Shown piece by piece: positions 27,429 to 36,900 of a DNA stretch of 64,000 bases. The notes beneath the pieces are model-generated. The model saw nothing but the letters and a program-made list of their open reading frames with translations. It ran no database searches and had not been told where the DNA came from. Location: NCBI GenBank assembly GCA_026414605.1, contig JAOAIP010000037.1, positions 18,374 to 82,373 on the forward strand, in the 5' to 3' direction. The position numbers were made by a program, and so were the translations under genes. Origin of the DNA: Bacteroidia bacterium (lineage in GTDB: Bacteria > Bacteroidota > Bacteroidia > B-17B0 > Aurantibacillaceae). The first letter of the stretch is position 1. Each line of letters begins with the position of its first letter.

Positions 27429-28567
27429 AAAAGCAATTGTTTAAATTGTTGAAGAATTTGTTGTTTATCAAATTTATTGAGAATAGTGGATTGTACTTTT
27501 TGAGGTGGAAATAAATGATAGTTTTGGTATAAATGAATAATGGCTTGCACTGTAGCGTGTAAATCGTTAATAGGCAATAAATATCCATTTTGATTATTTA
27601 CATATTCTTCGGGTCCTCCACATTTGCTCACAATAACAGGCAAACCATGGGCAATGGCTTCTGCCGTTACCACTGAAAAGGTTTCAAATCGGCTTAATAA
27701 GATAAAAGCATGGTGTTGAGTATAAACTTCCGAAATATCTTCGTTTTTTATTTTCCCTTTGTAGAAAATATGCGTATTCATTAACCCTAATTTTTGGGCT
27801 TCTTGAAGAAATAACTCTTTGTCTTTTCCATCTCCATAAACATACAATTGAATATTGGGAATATCCTTTGAAACTTCTTTAATTACATTCAGTAAAAATA
27901 AAATGTTTTTAGGATAAATGACAAGATTAGAAATACTTAATAATTTAAAGTTATTTTGAATATCGGATAATCTTTTAAGTTCATTAGGATAGGATATTGG
28001 ATTAGAACATATTTGTATTTTATTTTTTAAAAATGGGAAGCGTTCTGTCAATTGATTTTTTAAGAATTCGGATACTACTGAAATGTTATCAAATCGCTTC
28101 AATCTTCTCTTTATTAAAAAACGAATTAAAAAATTTAGTTTATCAAAACTATTGTCAAAATTCGTATAGCCCGACCAATGTTCTGTCAAAACCCACTTTT
28201 TGATTTTAAATAATTCTATTAAATAGGTAAATGCAGCAAAAGGATAGGAAACATGCAGATGAAACACATCAATTTGTTTAAATTTTTTCTTTGCTTTGTA
28301 TGCTTCCAAAAAAGGTATAAATAAATATCCTATTTGTTTTAATGGAAAAAATGAAGGTATTTGATAAATTGTAATATCACCAAAACTTTCATTTAATACA
28401 TATTTTTTGAACCAAAATAAATTTTTTTTATGAATGATATGAAAACAATGTAATTGAGCAAATTCAGAAATAATATCAAGATGTTTTTTAATAAAAATGG
28501 CTTTATAATCATCCTTTGATTCTCTATACCATCCCGCCCAGCATAGTATATTTATTGAATAAGACAT
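27425..28567 (-). CDS. Glycosyltransferase family 4 protein
   Basis: From the ATG at 28565-28567 the protein has 380 residues. An upstream ATG at 28592-28594 adds nine residues without family character (MLICGIISK). The fold is GT-B. The N-terminal half contains NILCWAGWYRESKDDYKAIF, the DVFHLHVSYPFA motif and LTEHWSGY. The C-terminal half has the YGDGKDKELFLQEAQKLGL block and SRFETFSVVTAEAIAHGLPVIVSKCGGPEEYV, with the E-x7-E-like pair of GT4 enzymes. Probably transfers a sugar from a nucleotide donor to a surface glycan. It overlaps the FkbM gene by 4 nt. Confidence 0.9.
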   Translation of the reverse strand: MSYSINILCWAGWYRESKDDYKAIFIKKHLDIISEFAQLHCFHIIHKKNLFWFKKYVLNESFGDITIYQIPSFFPLKQIGYLFIPFLEAYKAKKKFKQIDVFHLHVSYPFAAFTYLIELFKIKKWVLTEHWSGYTNFDNSFDKLNFLIRFLIKRRLKRFDNISVVSEFLKNQLTERFPFLKNKIQICSNPISYPNELKRLSDIQNNFKLLSISNLVIYPKNILFLLNVIKEVSKDIPNIQLYVYGDGKDKELFLQEAQKLGLMNTHIFYKGKIKNEDISEVYTQHHAFILLSRFETFSVVTAEAIAHGLPVIVSKCGGPEEYVNNQNGYLLPINDLHATVQAIIHLYQNYHLFPPQKVQSTILNKFDKQQILQQFKQLLL

Positions 28568-28650
28568 TTTTGATATTATGCCGCAAATTAACAAAATTAT
28601 CTTTTTATTAAATCTTTTAATTCACCTACTTTTATTCTATTTATTTTGCT

Positions 28651-28658
28651 TACATTTG
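28651..28658 (+). promoter_or_regulatory. Probable -7 box (TACATTTG) of the DUF5689 gene
   Basis: TACATTTG 16 nt before the ATG at 28675, in the divergent gap with the glycosyltransferase gene. No clear TTG at the -33 position; a T-rich stretch lies there. Confidence 0.42.
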
Positions 28659-28674
28659 CGGCAAAATAATTGTT

Positions 28675-29958
28675 ATGAATAAAAAGTTTTTGTTTTTGGG
28701 AAATGCAGTTGTATTAGCAACTACTATAAGTGTACTTACATTTTCTTGTAAAAAGAAATACGACGAACCACCTCCACAAGTTATCCCATCAGGAAATCCA
28801 ATTACTATTGCTGCATTAAAATCAATGTATTCAGGACACGATACTACTTTTAAACAAGATGTCAATCTTTATTGTACTGTTATTGCAGACGAAACATCAG
28901 GAAATTTATACAAAGAAAGTTATGTTCGTGATGCTACTGGGGCTATACACCTTAAATTATTAGCATCAGGTGGGTTATATGTTGGCGATTCTATTCGCAT
29001 TAATTTAAAAGGTGCCACACTTACTCAATATCAAGGCGTGTTACAACTGGACTCTATCAATGTTGATAAAATGATTGCTAAGCAAAAAACGGGTTTGAAT
29101 TCATCTCCTATTACACTTAATATCACACAGATTAATGATAATTATTTAAGTCAACTAATAAAATTAAATAATGTTGAATTTATATGTGCCGATAAAAATC
29201 AATATTTTGCAGATGCTACAAATCAACAATCATTAAATAGAACATTAAAAGATTGTAATGGAAATCAAATTTTAGTAAGAACAAGTGGATATGCTAATTT
29301 TGCTAATCAAAAAACACCTACAGGCAACGGTTCAATAATTGCTGTTGTCGGCAAATATGGTGGACAATATCAATTGTATATCAGAAACTATAACGAAGTA
29401 CAAATGAATGGAACAGGATGTAATATCGCTCCTACTCCTACTTTATCTGAAACATTCTCATCTATTACAACGGCAAGTGTTCCAATTTCTCTTCCAGGTT
29501 GGGTAAATACAAGCGTCAATAATGTTATGCTTTGGAAGTCAGATAATGTATTTGTTACAAGCAATATGACGGCTTTGGCGAGTTTGTATGGTGCATCTAC
29601 CACTGGAGCCCAAGATACTCTTTGGCTTATTTCGCCACCAATACAAGCAACAGGTTCTGCTCAAAATCTTTCCTTCCAAGTAGGTGTTAAGTATTATGAT
29701 GCAGGGCATCCTAACTTACTTTCTGTAATGATTACTACTAACTATGCAGATTGTTCTTCTTCTACAACTTGGACAACAGTGCCAGGATTTACAATCCCTT
29801 CTGGTAATACAACCGGTATGGTACCTGCGGGAACGGTTAACTTAACTCCACTTTTACCACCAGGTTATACAGGTACTTTTAGAATTGGATTCAAACATTA
29901 TGGTAAAAAAGGCACTTACGATTCAAATGTTTATATTGATAATATTACCATAAATTAA
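28675..29958 (+). CDS. DUF5689 lipoprotein with a C-terminal carbohydrate-binding-like domain
   Basis: A 427-residue probable lipoprotein; the Cys in LTFSCKKKYDEP is the lipidation site. Residues about 35-245 match DUF5689 (ITIAALKSMYSG, VIADETSGNLYKESYVRDATGAIHLKL, YVGDSIRINLKGATLTQYQGVLQLD), an OB-fold-like domain found in Bacteroidota surface proteins. From about 255 a beta-sandwich follows (ETFSSITTASVPISLPGW to YIDNITIN), resembling choice-of-anchor J or carbohydrate-binding modules. No catalytic residues can be named. A strong terminator follows at 29982. Confidence 0.85.
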   Translation: MNKKFLFLGNAVVLATTISVLTFSCKKKYDEPPPQVIPSGNPITIAALKSMYSGHDTTFKQDVNLYCTVIADETSGNLYKESYVRDATGAIHLKLLASGGLYVGDSIRINLKGATLTQYQGVLQLDSINVDKMIAKQKTGLNSSPITLNITQINDNYLSQLIKLNNVEFICADKNQYFADATNQQSLNRTLKDCNGNQILVRTSGYANFANQKTPTGNGSIIAVVGKYGGQYQLYIRNYNEVQMNGTGCNIAPTPTLSETFSSITTASVPISLPGWVNTSVNNVMLWKSDNVFVTSNMTALASLYGASTTGAQDTLWLISPPIQATGSAQNLSFQVGVKYYDAGHPNLLSVMITTNYADCSSSTTWTTVPGFTIPSGNTTGMVPAGTVNLTPLLPPGYTGTFRIGFKHYGKKGTYDSNVYIDNITIN

Positions 29959-29981
29959 AATAAAGTTTATCTTACAGTATT

Positions 29982-30016
29982 CCCCACTTTAATATCCAAT
30001 TAAAGTGGGGTTTTTT
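29982..30016 (+). terminator. Rho-independent terminator after the DUF5689 gene
   Basis: Perfect 10-bp stem CCCCACTTTA (29982-29991) and TAAAGTGGGG (30001-30010), a 9-nt loop, then six T residues. It lies 24 nt after the stop codon. Confidence 0.9.
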
Positions 30017-30469
30017 ATGTTCAAAAATTTGGGCAAATTCTTTTTTTAGGAGTTAGTATCTATAATAAAGAAAAAGTGCCCGTAGGCACGATTCTCTTTT
30101 GTATTGTAAGGATGGACTTTAGTCCATCCAAAATAAATCCAACTCAAACAAAGAGCCATCGGCTCGATTCATATTTATTCATCAAAAATAGGTCGTTCCT
30201 ACGGAACTCATTTTATTCCTACCTTTTGGTCAATGGACTAAAGTCCATTGCTACAATATCTTTTGTTCCTACGAAACTAAATTTATTTAGATAACCAAAA
30301 CAATTGCTTATTATTCTAAAAAATATACTCAATTAAATCTTATTCAGCATCTCAAAAAAAGAATTTGCCAAAATTTATACTTATGTAAGATATTCAATTT
30401 CATTTAAATATAGAATTGGATATTTAAGGATATTTTAATTACTTTTGCAAAATCAAAAAATAAATAATT
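30017..30469. repeat. Cluster of short REP-like palindromes (30076-30277)
   Basis: Six short hairpins follow each other within about 200 bp. The first is GTGCC/GGCAC at 30076-30089 and the second GGATGGAC/GTCCATCC at 30110-30129. The third is GAGCC/GGCTC at 30153-30165 and the fourth GTTCC/GGAAC at 30195-30207. The fifth is CAATGGAC/GTCCATTG at 30231-30250, and an imperfect GTTCC/GAAAC lies at 30265-30277. Loops are 3-4 nt. They resemble the hairpins mobilised by REP-associated transposases. The reading frame across them (30076-30294) is not coding-like. The right part holds the promoter of the next gene. Confidence 0.7.
30416..30447 (+). promoter_or_regulatory. Bacteroidota-type promoter of the coiled-coil lipoprotein gene
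   Basis: TTG at 30416-30418 and TACTTTTG at 30440-30447 with a 21-nt spacer, 22 nt before the ATG at 30470. Confidence 0.5.
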
Positions 30470-31327
30470 ATGAAAAAAATCAGTATTGTAGTATCAGCAG
30501 CATTATTAACTTTATTTGCTTGTCAATCTAAGCAAGAAGAAGCAGAAAAAAATCCATTAGCAGATAGTTTATCAAATGTAAATGCTCAACTAAATACGCA
30601 ATTATCCCAAAAAGAAGCGGCTTTACAAGAGTTCATTGAAGCATTTAACGAAATTCAAGATAATTTAAATCAAATCAAAGAAAAGGAAAAAATAGTAAGT
30701 TCTAATACACAAAGTGGCGATGTGAAAAGTAAAGAAGAAAACATTAAAGAAGATATTCAAGCCATTTATGATTTATTGAATAAAAATAAAATGAAAGTGG
30801 CATCTTTAAGTAAAAAATTAAAGGATGCTAATATAAAAATGGAAAGTTTAGAAAAAATGATTGCTAACCTGCAAAGTATGATAGATGAAAAAGATAAAGA
30901 AATAGAATCATTAAAAAACAAAATAGAGTCATTGAATATTGAACTTTCTAATTTGCAAACATCTTATCAAGAATTAGCACAAGAAAATGAAGTTAAAACA
31001 GAAAAACTTTATACTGCCTATTATGCTATTGGAACCTCTAAAGAATTAAAAGAAAAAGGTGTAATTACAAAAGAAGGCGGATTTATTGGAATTGGTAAAG
31101 CCACAAAATTAAAAGAAGATTTTAATAAAGATTATTTTACCAAAATTGATATAACAAAAGTTACTTCTATTCCAATTGGTGCAAAATCGGCTAAACTACT
31201 TACAACCCATCCAAGTAATTCTTACAAAATTATTGGTGATAAAAAACGTGTAGATAGAATTGAAATTACCAATCCTGATGAGTTTTGGAATGCATCAAAG
31301 TTTTTGGTGATAATAATAGAGCAGTAG
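30470..31327 (+). CDS. Coiled-coil lipoprotein of unknown function
   Basis: The 285-residue protein has a lipoprotein signal with Cys18 in LTLFACQSK. From about 25 to 190 it is a long coiled coil rich in Lys, Glu, Asn and Gln (LKDANIKMESLEKMIANLQSMIDEKDKEIESLKNK). The C-terminal 90 residues form a small beta-rich domain with TEKLYTAYYAIGTSKELKEKG, GFIGIGKATKLKEDF and IGDKKRVDRIEITNPDEFWNASKFLVI. This combination recurs in Bacteroidota as uncharacterised Cbp1-like or lipoprotein families. No function is proposed. It has its own promoter and is followed by a hairpin. Confidence 0.78.
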   Translation: MKKISIVVSAALLTLFACQSKQEEAEKNPLADSLSNVNAQLNTQLSQKEAALQEFIEAFNEIQDNLNQIKEKEKIVSSNTQSGDVKSKEENIKEDIQAIYDLLNKNKMKVASLSKKLKDANIKMESLEKMIANLQSMIDEKDKEIESLKNKIESLNIELSNLQTSYQELAQENEVKTEKLYTAYYAIGTSKELKEKGVITKEGGFIGIGKATKLKEDFNKDYFTKIDITKVTSIPIGAKSAKLLTTHPSNSYKIIGDKKRVDRIEITNPDEFWNASKFLVIIIEQ

Positions 31328-31702
31328 TAACGCAGAAATTGGGTAGAACAATAAAAAAGCCCTTTTCTAAATGAAAAGGGCGTTACTACTCAGCACTTCA
31401 AAGTTCACCACAAAGGGCACAAAGAAAAATTCGCACAAAGCACACAATTAGTTGAAAGCAGAAAGTTAAAAGTAAAAAGTCCGTCCCGTAGGAATTTAAT
31501 ATGAGTAGCACAAATGATAGCAAAAATCATATTGTCCTGTAGGGATAAAATATGGGTAGCCCCGAAGGAGCGAAATACCATAGTACAGGGCGAAGCCCTG
31601 TGATGAACCACCACCGGCCATTTCTTCTACAAGTAAACTCTCTCTGCTTGTAGGAGGTGGAGAAAACAAATAAGTGAGAGAGAAAATTAAAACTAAAAAA
31701 CT
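31328..31702. repeat. Repeat-rich gap: inverted hairpin, CACAAAG/heptad tracts, tandem units
   Basis: A palindrome at 31353-31381 is an inverted copy of the terminator at 32874-32902. From about 31405 there is a CCACAAAGGGCACAAAG tract and AAAGTTAAAAGT heptads. Two related 26-bp units start at 31485 and 31536, 51 bp apart, sharing TAATATG/AAATATG and GTAGC cores. A CAGGGC/GCCCTG hairpin lies at 31586-31600. No gene is visible; frames on the minus strand here are not coding-like. Confidence 0.65.
31353..31381 (-). terminator. Hairpin with T-tract on the minus strand
   Basis: Stem GCCCTTTTC (31359-31367) and GAAAAGGGC (31373-31381) with a TAAAT loop. Six A residues lie on the left and no T-run on the right, so it looks like a terminator only when read on the minus strand, where no gene ends. 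Identical in reverse to 32874-32902. Confidence 0.45.
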
Positions 31703-32857
31703 ATGAAAAACAAAATCATTCAACTCAATCAATTTGCCGCCCTTTTAACGGCTGCACTGATTGGGGTAATGAGCCCAACCAACGCCCAAAATTTGGGCAT
31801 TAGTGCGACAGGTGTAGCTCCAGATCCTTCTGCTGGGCTCGATGTGAATTTTACAGATAGAGGAGTGTTGATACCGCGATTAACGACTGCTCAGCGGAAT
31901 GCTATTTCAAGCCCTGCAAATTCTCTATTGATTTTTAATACTGATTGTAATGTTTTTCAGGTTTATCAAACCTCTACTGGTAAATGGCACGATATAGTTA
32001 TGGACCCTCCGTTACCTGCTCCTACTTCTTTTGCCAATAGTGTAACATTCAATTACACGGGTGCTGTTCAATCATGGACAGTACCTAATGGTGTTTGTTG
32101 AATAAAAATTAAAGCATGGGGTGCAGGTGGTGGAGGAGGATCAGCAACAGATGCTGGTGCAGGGAGAGGGGGAAATGGAGGTGGTGGTGGGTATGTTGAA
32201 AAAATCTTAAAAGTAACCGGGGGTGATGTTATTCAAATTTATGTGGGAAGTGGAGGACAAGGAGGACCTTGTGGAGGAGGGGCAATAGGTGGTAATGGTG
32301 GATGGGGATATGGAAATGGAGGAAAAGGTGGTAATAGTGGTTCTACCGGTTGGAGTGGGGCAGGTGGTGGCGGTGGTGGTTCATCAGCCATAATAGTTAA
32401 TGGTAATTTGATTTTAGTAGCGGCAGGGGGAGGAGGTGGTGGTGGTAATGGACCTTGTGGAGGAAGTGCTGTTGGTGATGGAGGAGCAGCAGGAAATAAT
32501 GGAACTAACGGTAGTGCTACGGGCGGTGTTGCAGGATCAAGTTCTAATATAAATGGAACTCCAGGTGGAGATAAAGGAGGTGGTGATGGGGGTGCAGGAG
32601 GAGGAGGTGGTGGTGGTTATAATGGAGGAACAGGAGGAACGGCCCCTTCTTGTGATTGTGGCGGTGGCGGCGGCGGAGGAAACTATTGTGGTTTAGGAAC
32701 TTGTACTATAAATAATGGAAGTGGACAAACACCAGGTAATTCATCAGATCCTGATTTATGCTCGGGTTGTGCAGTAGGAGGTAATGGTGCAACAAAGCCA
32801 TCTGGATTAACAAATCAGACCCCTGGCGGCAATGGTTTTGTGAAGATATATTACTAA
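31703..32857 (+). pseudogene. Glycine-rich exported surface protein, interrupted by one in-frame TGA
   Basis: One frame runs from 31703 to 32857, broken only by TGA at 32099-32101. The first part (132 codons) has a signal peptide to about residue 29 (SPTNAQ) and a tail-fibre-like segment (FTDRGVLIPRLTTAQRNAIS, NSLLIFNTDCNVF). After TGTTGA the same frame continues IKIKAWGAGGGGGSAT and then a Gly-rich domain of about 240 residues that ends in GNGFVKIYY. In related proteins WTVPNGV is followed directly by a T/S-rich strand and KAWGAGG, so the stop replaces one residue inside a conserved strand. Candidate causes are a point mutation, a sequencing error or read-through. No frameshift is present. 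Confidence 0.75.
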
Positions 32858-32867
32858 TAAGAAAAAT

Positions 32868-32902
32868 AAAAAAGCCCTTTTCATTTAGAAAAGGGCTTTT
32901 TT
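32868..32902. terminator. Bidirectional terminator between the glycine-rich and DksA-like genes
   Basis: A 15-bp stem (A6-GCCCTTTTC and GAAAAGGGC-T6) with an ATTTA loop, flanked by A-run and T-run so it can stop transcription from both sides. It sits between the convergent stops at 32857 and 32931. Confidence 0.88.
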
Positions 32903-32930
32903 GTTGAATAAGTAAAGAGTTTTGTTTTTC

Positions 32931-33956
32931 TTAATCTCTATTGATTTTGGCTTCAATGCTCTTGGTAGCGTGAGGCACGCTTCTTAACCGTTCTTTAGGG
33001 ATTAGTTTTCCTGTTACGGTACATATACCGTACGTTTTGTTTTCTATTCTCAATAAGGCATTTTGCAAGTCAATCATATATTTTTCAAGGCGGGCTAATT
33101 GTTGTTCAATTTCTTCTTTGGTCATTACTTCTGAACCATCTTCAATCATTTTGAAAGTAGGAGAGGTGTCGTCGGTGCCGTGGTCGTCTTGATGGGTAAA
33201 ATATTTTTTTAATTGTTCGTAATTCTCACGAGTTTCATGGAGCTTTTGTAATATTATTTCTTTGAATTCTTGTAGTTCTTTATCTGAATATCTTTCTTTA
33301 GTAGTTTTTTCGGGGGCTACGTAAGGTTTGGGTTCATCTTCTTTTTTAGTTACGTATACTTTTTGAGTAGGGTCTATTTGTAAGGGTCTATTTCGAATAA
33401 TTTCTTCCATTGTCAGTTGATGATGCTGTTCAGGTTGGGCTTGTTTTTTTCTTCCACGGGTTTTGGGTACATATTCTTCTTCTTCATCTTCATCCTCTAA
33501 AACAGGGTCAATGACAGGTTCTATATTACTTAAATCAATTTCTTCTACTTCAGCAACTTCCTCATCTTCTATTTCTTCTTCAAATTCATCTTGATTATCA
33601 TCTTCATCATCCAATTCTTCTTCGTCTAATAATTCATCATCTTCCTCATAGTCCTTTTTAGTTTTGGGTTTATTCGTTGGTTTTATCTTTTTATTTTTTT
33701 TCTTTGATGAATCTTTTTCAGCAGTAGTTTTAGAATTTTTATCCGATTTGGATTTTTTATCGGATGATTTGTTTGAACTTGCTTGTGTCGTTTGCGTTTT
33801 TTTCTTTTTATCTTTTTCTTTTTCAGATTGTTTTTTGTTTTTTTTCGTTTCTGTTTTTTTCATAGAAGTTCCCGATTTTTGGGTTGTATTGCTTGTTTTT
33901 GAAGTTGCTTTTTTCTTATCTTTATTGTCTTTTTTCTTTTCTACTTTTTTAGCCAT
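32931..33956 (-). CDS. DksA/TraR-like protein with a long charged N-terminal extension
   Basis: The 341-residue protein has two parts. Residues 1-200 are low-complexity, first Lys/Ser/Thr-rich and then very acidic. Residues about 205-341 are a DksA/TraR-type domain: a helical hairpin (LQEFKEIILQKLHETRENYEQLKKYF, EQQLARLEKYMIDLQNALLRIENKTYGIC) and the PKERLRSVPHATKSIEAK ending. DksA proteins bind RNA polymerase in the secondary channel. Only one Cys of the four-Cys zinc finger is left (TYGICTVTGKLIPKERL), a form seen in Bacteroidota homologs. It follows ileS by 39 nt, a typical Bacteroidota neighbourhood, but the lspA that often follows is absent. Confidence 0.84.
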   Translation of the reverse strand: MAKKVEKKKDNKDKKKATSKTSNTTQKSGTSMKKTETKKNKKQSEKEKDKKKKTQTTQASSNKSSDKKSKSDKNSKTTAEKDSSKKKNKKIKPTNKPKTKKDYEEDDELLDEEELDDEDDNQDEFEEEIEDEEVAEVEEIDLSNIEPVIDPVLEDEDEEEEYVPKTRGRKKQAQPEQHHQLTMEEIIRNRPLQIDPTQKVYVTKKEDEPKPYVAPEKTTKERYSDKELQEFKEIILQKLHETRENYEQLKKYFTHQDDHGTDDTSPTFKMIEDGSEVMTKEEIEQQLARLEKYMIDLQNALLRIENKTYGICTVTGKLIPKERLRSVPHATKSIEAKINRD

Positions 33957-33995
33957 AATTCTAATTTTTAATTGGTTAATGATAGGATTGTAGGT

Positions 33996-36900
33996 CTAAA
34001 TTTGAACGGGATTATTGACAGAAGAGGTCTTTTTTTGAATATCAATTTTAATTAAGATATTATCTTCTAATTCTTCAAAATCATTGGTTGATGAAGTAAT
34101 GGATACATCTATTTTATCGCATAATGTTTCAGTGCAAATATAGTTTTTAAATTGATTTGTAACGTCCGAAATAAGTTCATTATTGGTGGCAATGTTTACA
34201 ATAATTCTATCTGTAATGTCTAAATCCTTTTCTTTTCTTTGATTTTGAATACGATTGACAATTTCTCGGGCTAATCCTTCTTTGAATAAATCGTCCGTGA
34301 TATTAATATCTAATGCCACTGTAATGCCGTTTTTACTGGCGACTTTCCATCCTGGAACATCTACGGGAATTATCTCTACATCTTCGGGAAGTAAAATCAA
34401 AGTTTCATTTTCGTATGGAATTTCTAATTTTCCATTGTTTTCAATAGAATGAATGGCAGTGTCTGCATTTTCAGCAAGATATTGTTGTAAAAACTTTGTG
34501 TATTTAGGATATTTTTTTCCTATTGACTTGAAGTTTAACTTGATATTTTTGACTATTTTAATTTTAGTTTCATCTACTACTTCTAAATTTTTGACATTTA
34601 CTTCATTGAGTATAACATCTTTTACACTTAATATCTTTTCTTTGATATCTTTGTTCAATACGGGAATTTGAACTAATTGTAATGGCAGACGAACTTTGAT
34701 ATTTTCTTTTTTGCGAATGGAAAGTATGAGTGAAGAAATAGTTTGAGCCAAATACATTCTTTCTTCTAATTCTAAATTAATATCTGATGCATTGGATTTT
34801 GGAAAATCAGAAAGATGAATGGATTCGGCTTGGAATAAGGGATTTTTTTCAACACCTTGCTTTAAATTTTGATACAGCCATTCTGCAAAGAATGGAGCAA
34901 TAGGTGCTATCAAATGATCAATAGTATAAAGGTTGTAATGAAGAATTTCATAAGCAGAAAGTTTGTCTTCGCTTTGAGCGTTTTTCCAAAATCTTCTACG
35001 AGACAAACGAACATACCAGTTACTTAAATGTTCATCCACAAATTCTTCAATAGCACGAGCGGCTTTGTGTGGTTCAAAATCGTCGTAATACTTGGTAACT
35101 TCGGTTATTAAACTATTGAGTTTTGATAATATCCAATTATCCAGTTCGTGTCTTTGATGAGCAGGAATCTGAAAAGAATCAGAAGGTGTGAAGTTATCTA
35201 CATTGGCATACATTGCGTAGAACTGGTAAGTATTATAGAGTGTAGAGAAAAATTGTCTTTGACTTTCAATAATACCATTAATGTCAAATTTTAAGTTATC
35301 CCAAGGAGCGGCATTGCTCACCATATACCAACGAGTAGCGTCAGAACTGTATTTTTCAAGGGTATCAAAAGGATCTACCACGTTGCCCAAGCGTTTACTC
35401 ATTTTGTTTCCATTCTTATCTAAAACTAAACCATTGCTTACTACATTTTTGTAAGCCACACTATCAAAAACAATCGTAGCAATAGCGTGCAATGTATAAA
35501 ACCAACCTCTTGTTTGATCAACCCCTTCGGCAATGAAATCGGCGGGAAATAATCCTGTCAAGTCCTTTGTTTCAAAAGGATAATGATGTTGTGCATAAGG
35601 CATAGCCCCACTATCAAACCATACATCTATCAAGTCGCTTTCTCTTTTGAGGGTTATAGTTTCATTCTTGTCGTTTTCAAATTCAAAGAAAATATTGTCA
35701 ATATAGGGTTTGTGCAAATCTAATTGTTTAATCAATGCGTCGTCAATGGCTTTTTTAGTATCGTTTTCTACATAATATCCTTTGGCAATAAATTCTTTTT
35801 TATCTGAAAGGCGAATAGCAGTGCATTGCTTTAAATCTTCTCTACAAGATACTACTAATTCGTATTGAACATCTTTATCTCTCCATACAGGCAATGGAAT
35901 GCCCCAATAACGAGATCTTGATAAATTCCAATCGTTTAAGTTTTCCAACCAATTTCCAAATCTTCCTGTTCCTGTGCTTTCGGGCTTCCAATTAATAGTT
36001 TTATTGAGTTCAATTAGTCGGTCTTTGACGGCTGTTACTTTGATGAACCAAGAATCAAGAGGATAATACAAAACGGGCTTATCTGTTCTCCAACAATGCG
36101 GATAATTGTGTTCGTAAAGTTCTTTTTTGAAAAGTTTACCTTCTGTTTGTAGTTTTAAAATAATTCGTTCATCAACGCTTAAATAACTTAATTTGGAAGT
36201 ATCGGAAATAACGGATTTTAATTTTTCTTTTTGGATAGATGTCCAATATTGTTTTTCTTCTTCTGTCAAATATGCTTCTTTGACAGGCTCTTCGCCATAC
36301 AAAAACACATCGTCTTTGACTTCTTTGACAAATCTACCTTTGAGGTCTACTAATGTCAATGCAGGTAAATGATGTTCTTTGGCTACTTTGAAGTCGTCTT
36401 CGCCAAAACTTGGTGCAATATGCACGATACCTGTTCCATCTTCGGTGGTTACAAATTTTCCTGTAACAATTCTAAATGCTTTGCCTTCGGGCTTTACAAA
36501 AGGTAATAATTGTTCATAACGAACATCCAATAATTGTTGTCCTTTGAATTCTGCAATTATTTGATAAGGAATTTTCTTTTTAGCAATATCTACATCATTA
36601 AAATTTAAATTTTCATTTTCTTTTGGGAAATACTTGTGTAATAAGGGTTTTGCTAATATAACAATGATTTTTTCATTTTCGGTTTTGGATTTTGGATAGG
36701 GATGATAAGTTTTTACAGCCACATAATCGATATCAGGGTGCACGGCTAATCCTGTATTAGAAGGCAATGTCCAAGGGGTAGTCGTCCAAGCCAAGGCGTA
36801 TACAGGAAGGTTGTGTTGAAACAATGCAGTAACATTAGAATAACACAAGCCACCGCAGTTGTCTTCTGCAAGCGGCGGAATGAGTTTGAACATAGCAATA

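Noticed and set aside
30076..30294. A plus-strand ORF of 72 aa
   Set aside because: It runs through the REP-like hairpin cluster and its composition reflects those palindromes.
32099..32101. Selenocysteine or another recoding at the in-frame TGA
   Set aside because: No clear SECIS-like stem directly follows, TGA is used as a normal stop elsewhere (for example at 49108 and rnhB), and the position is an ordinary residue in relatives.
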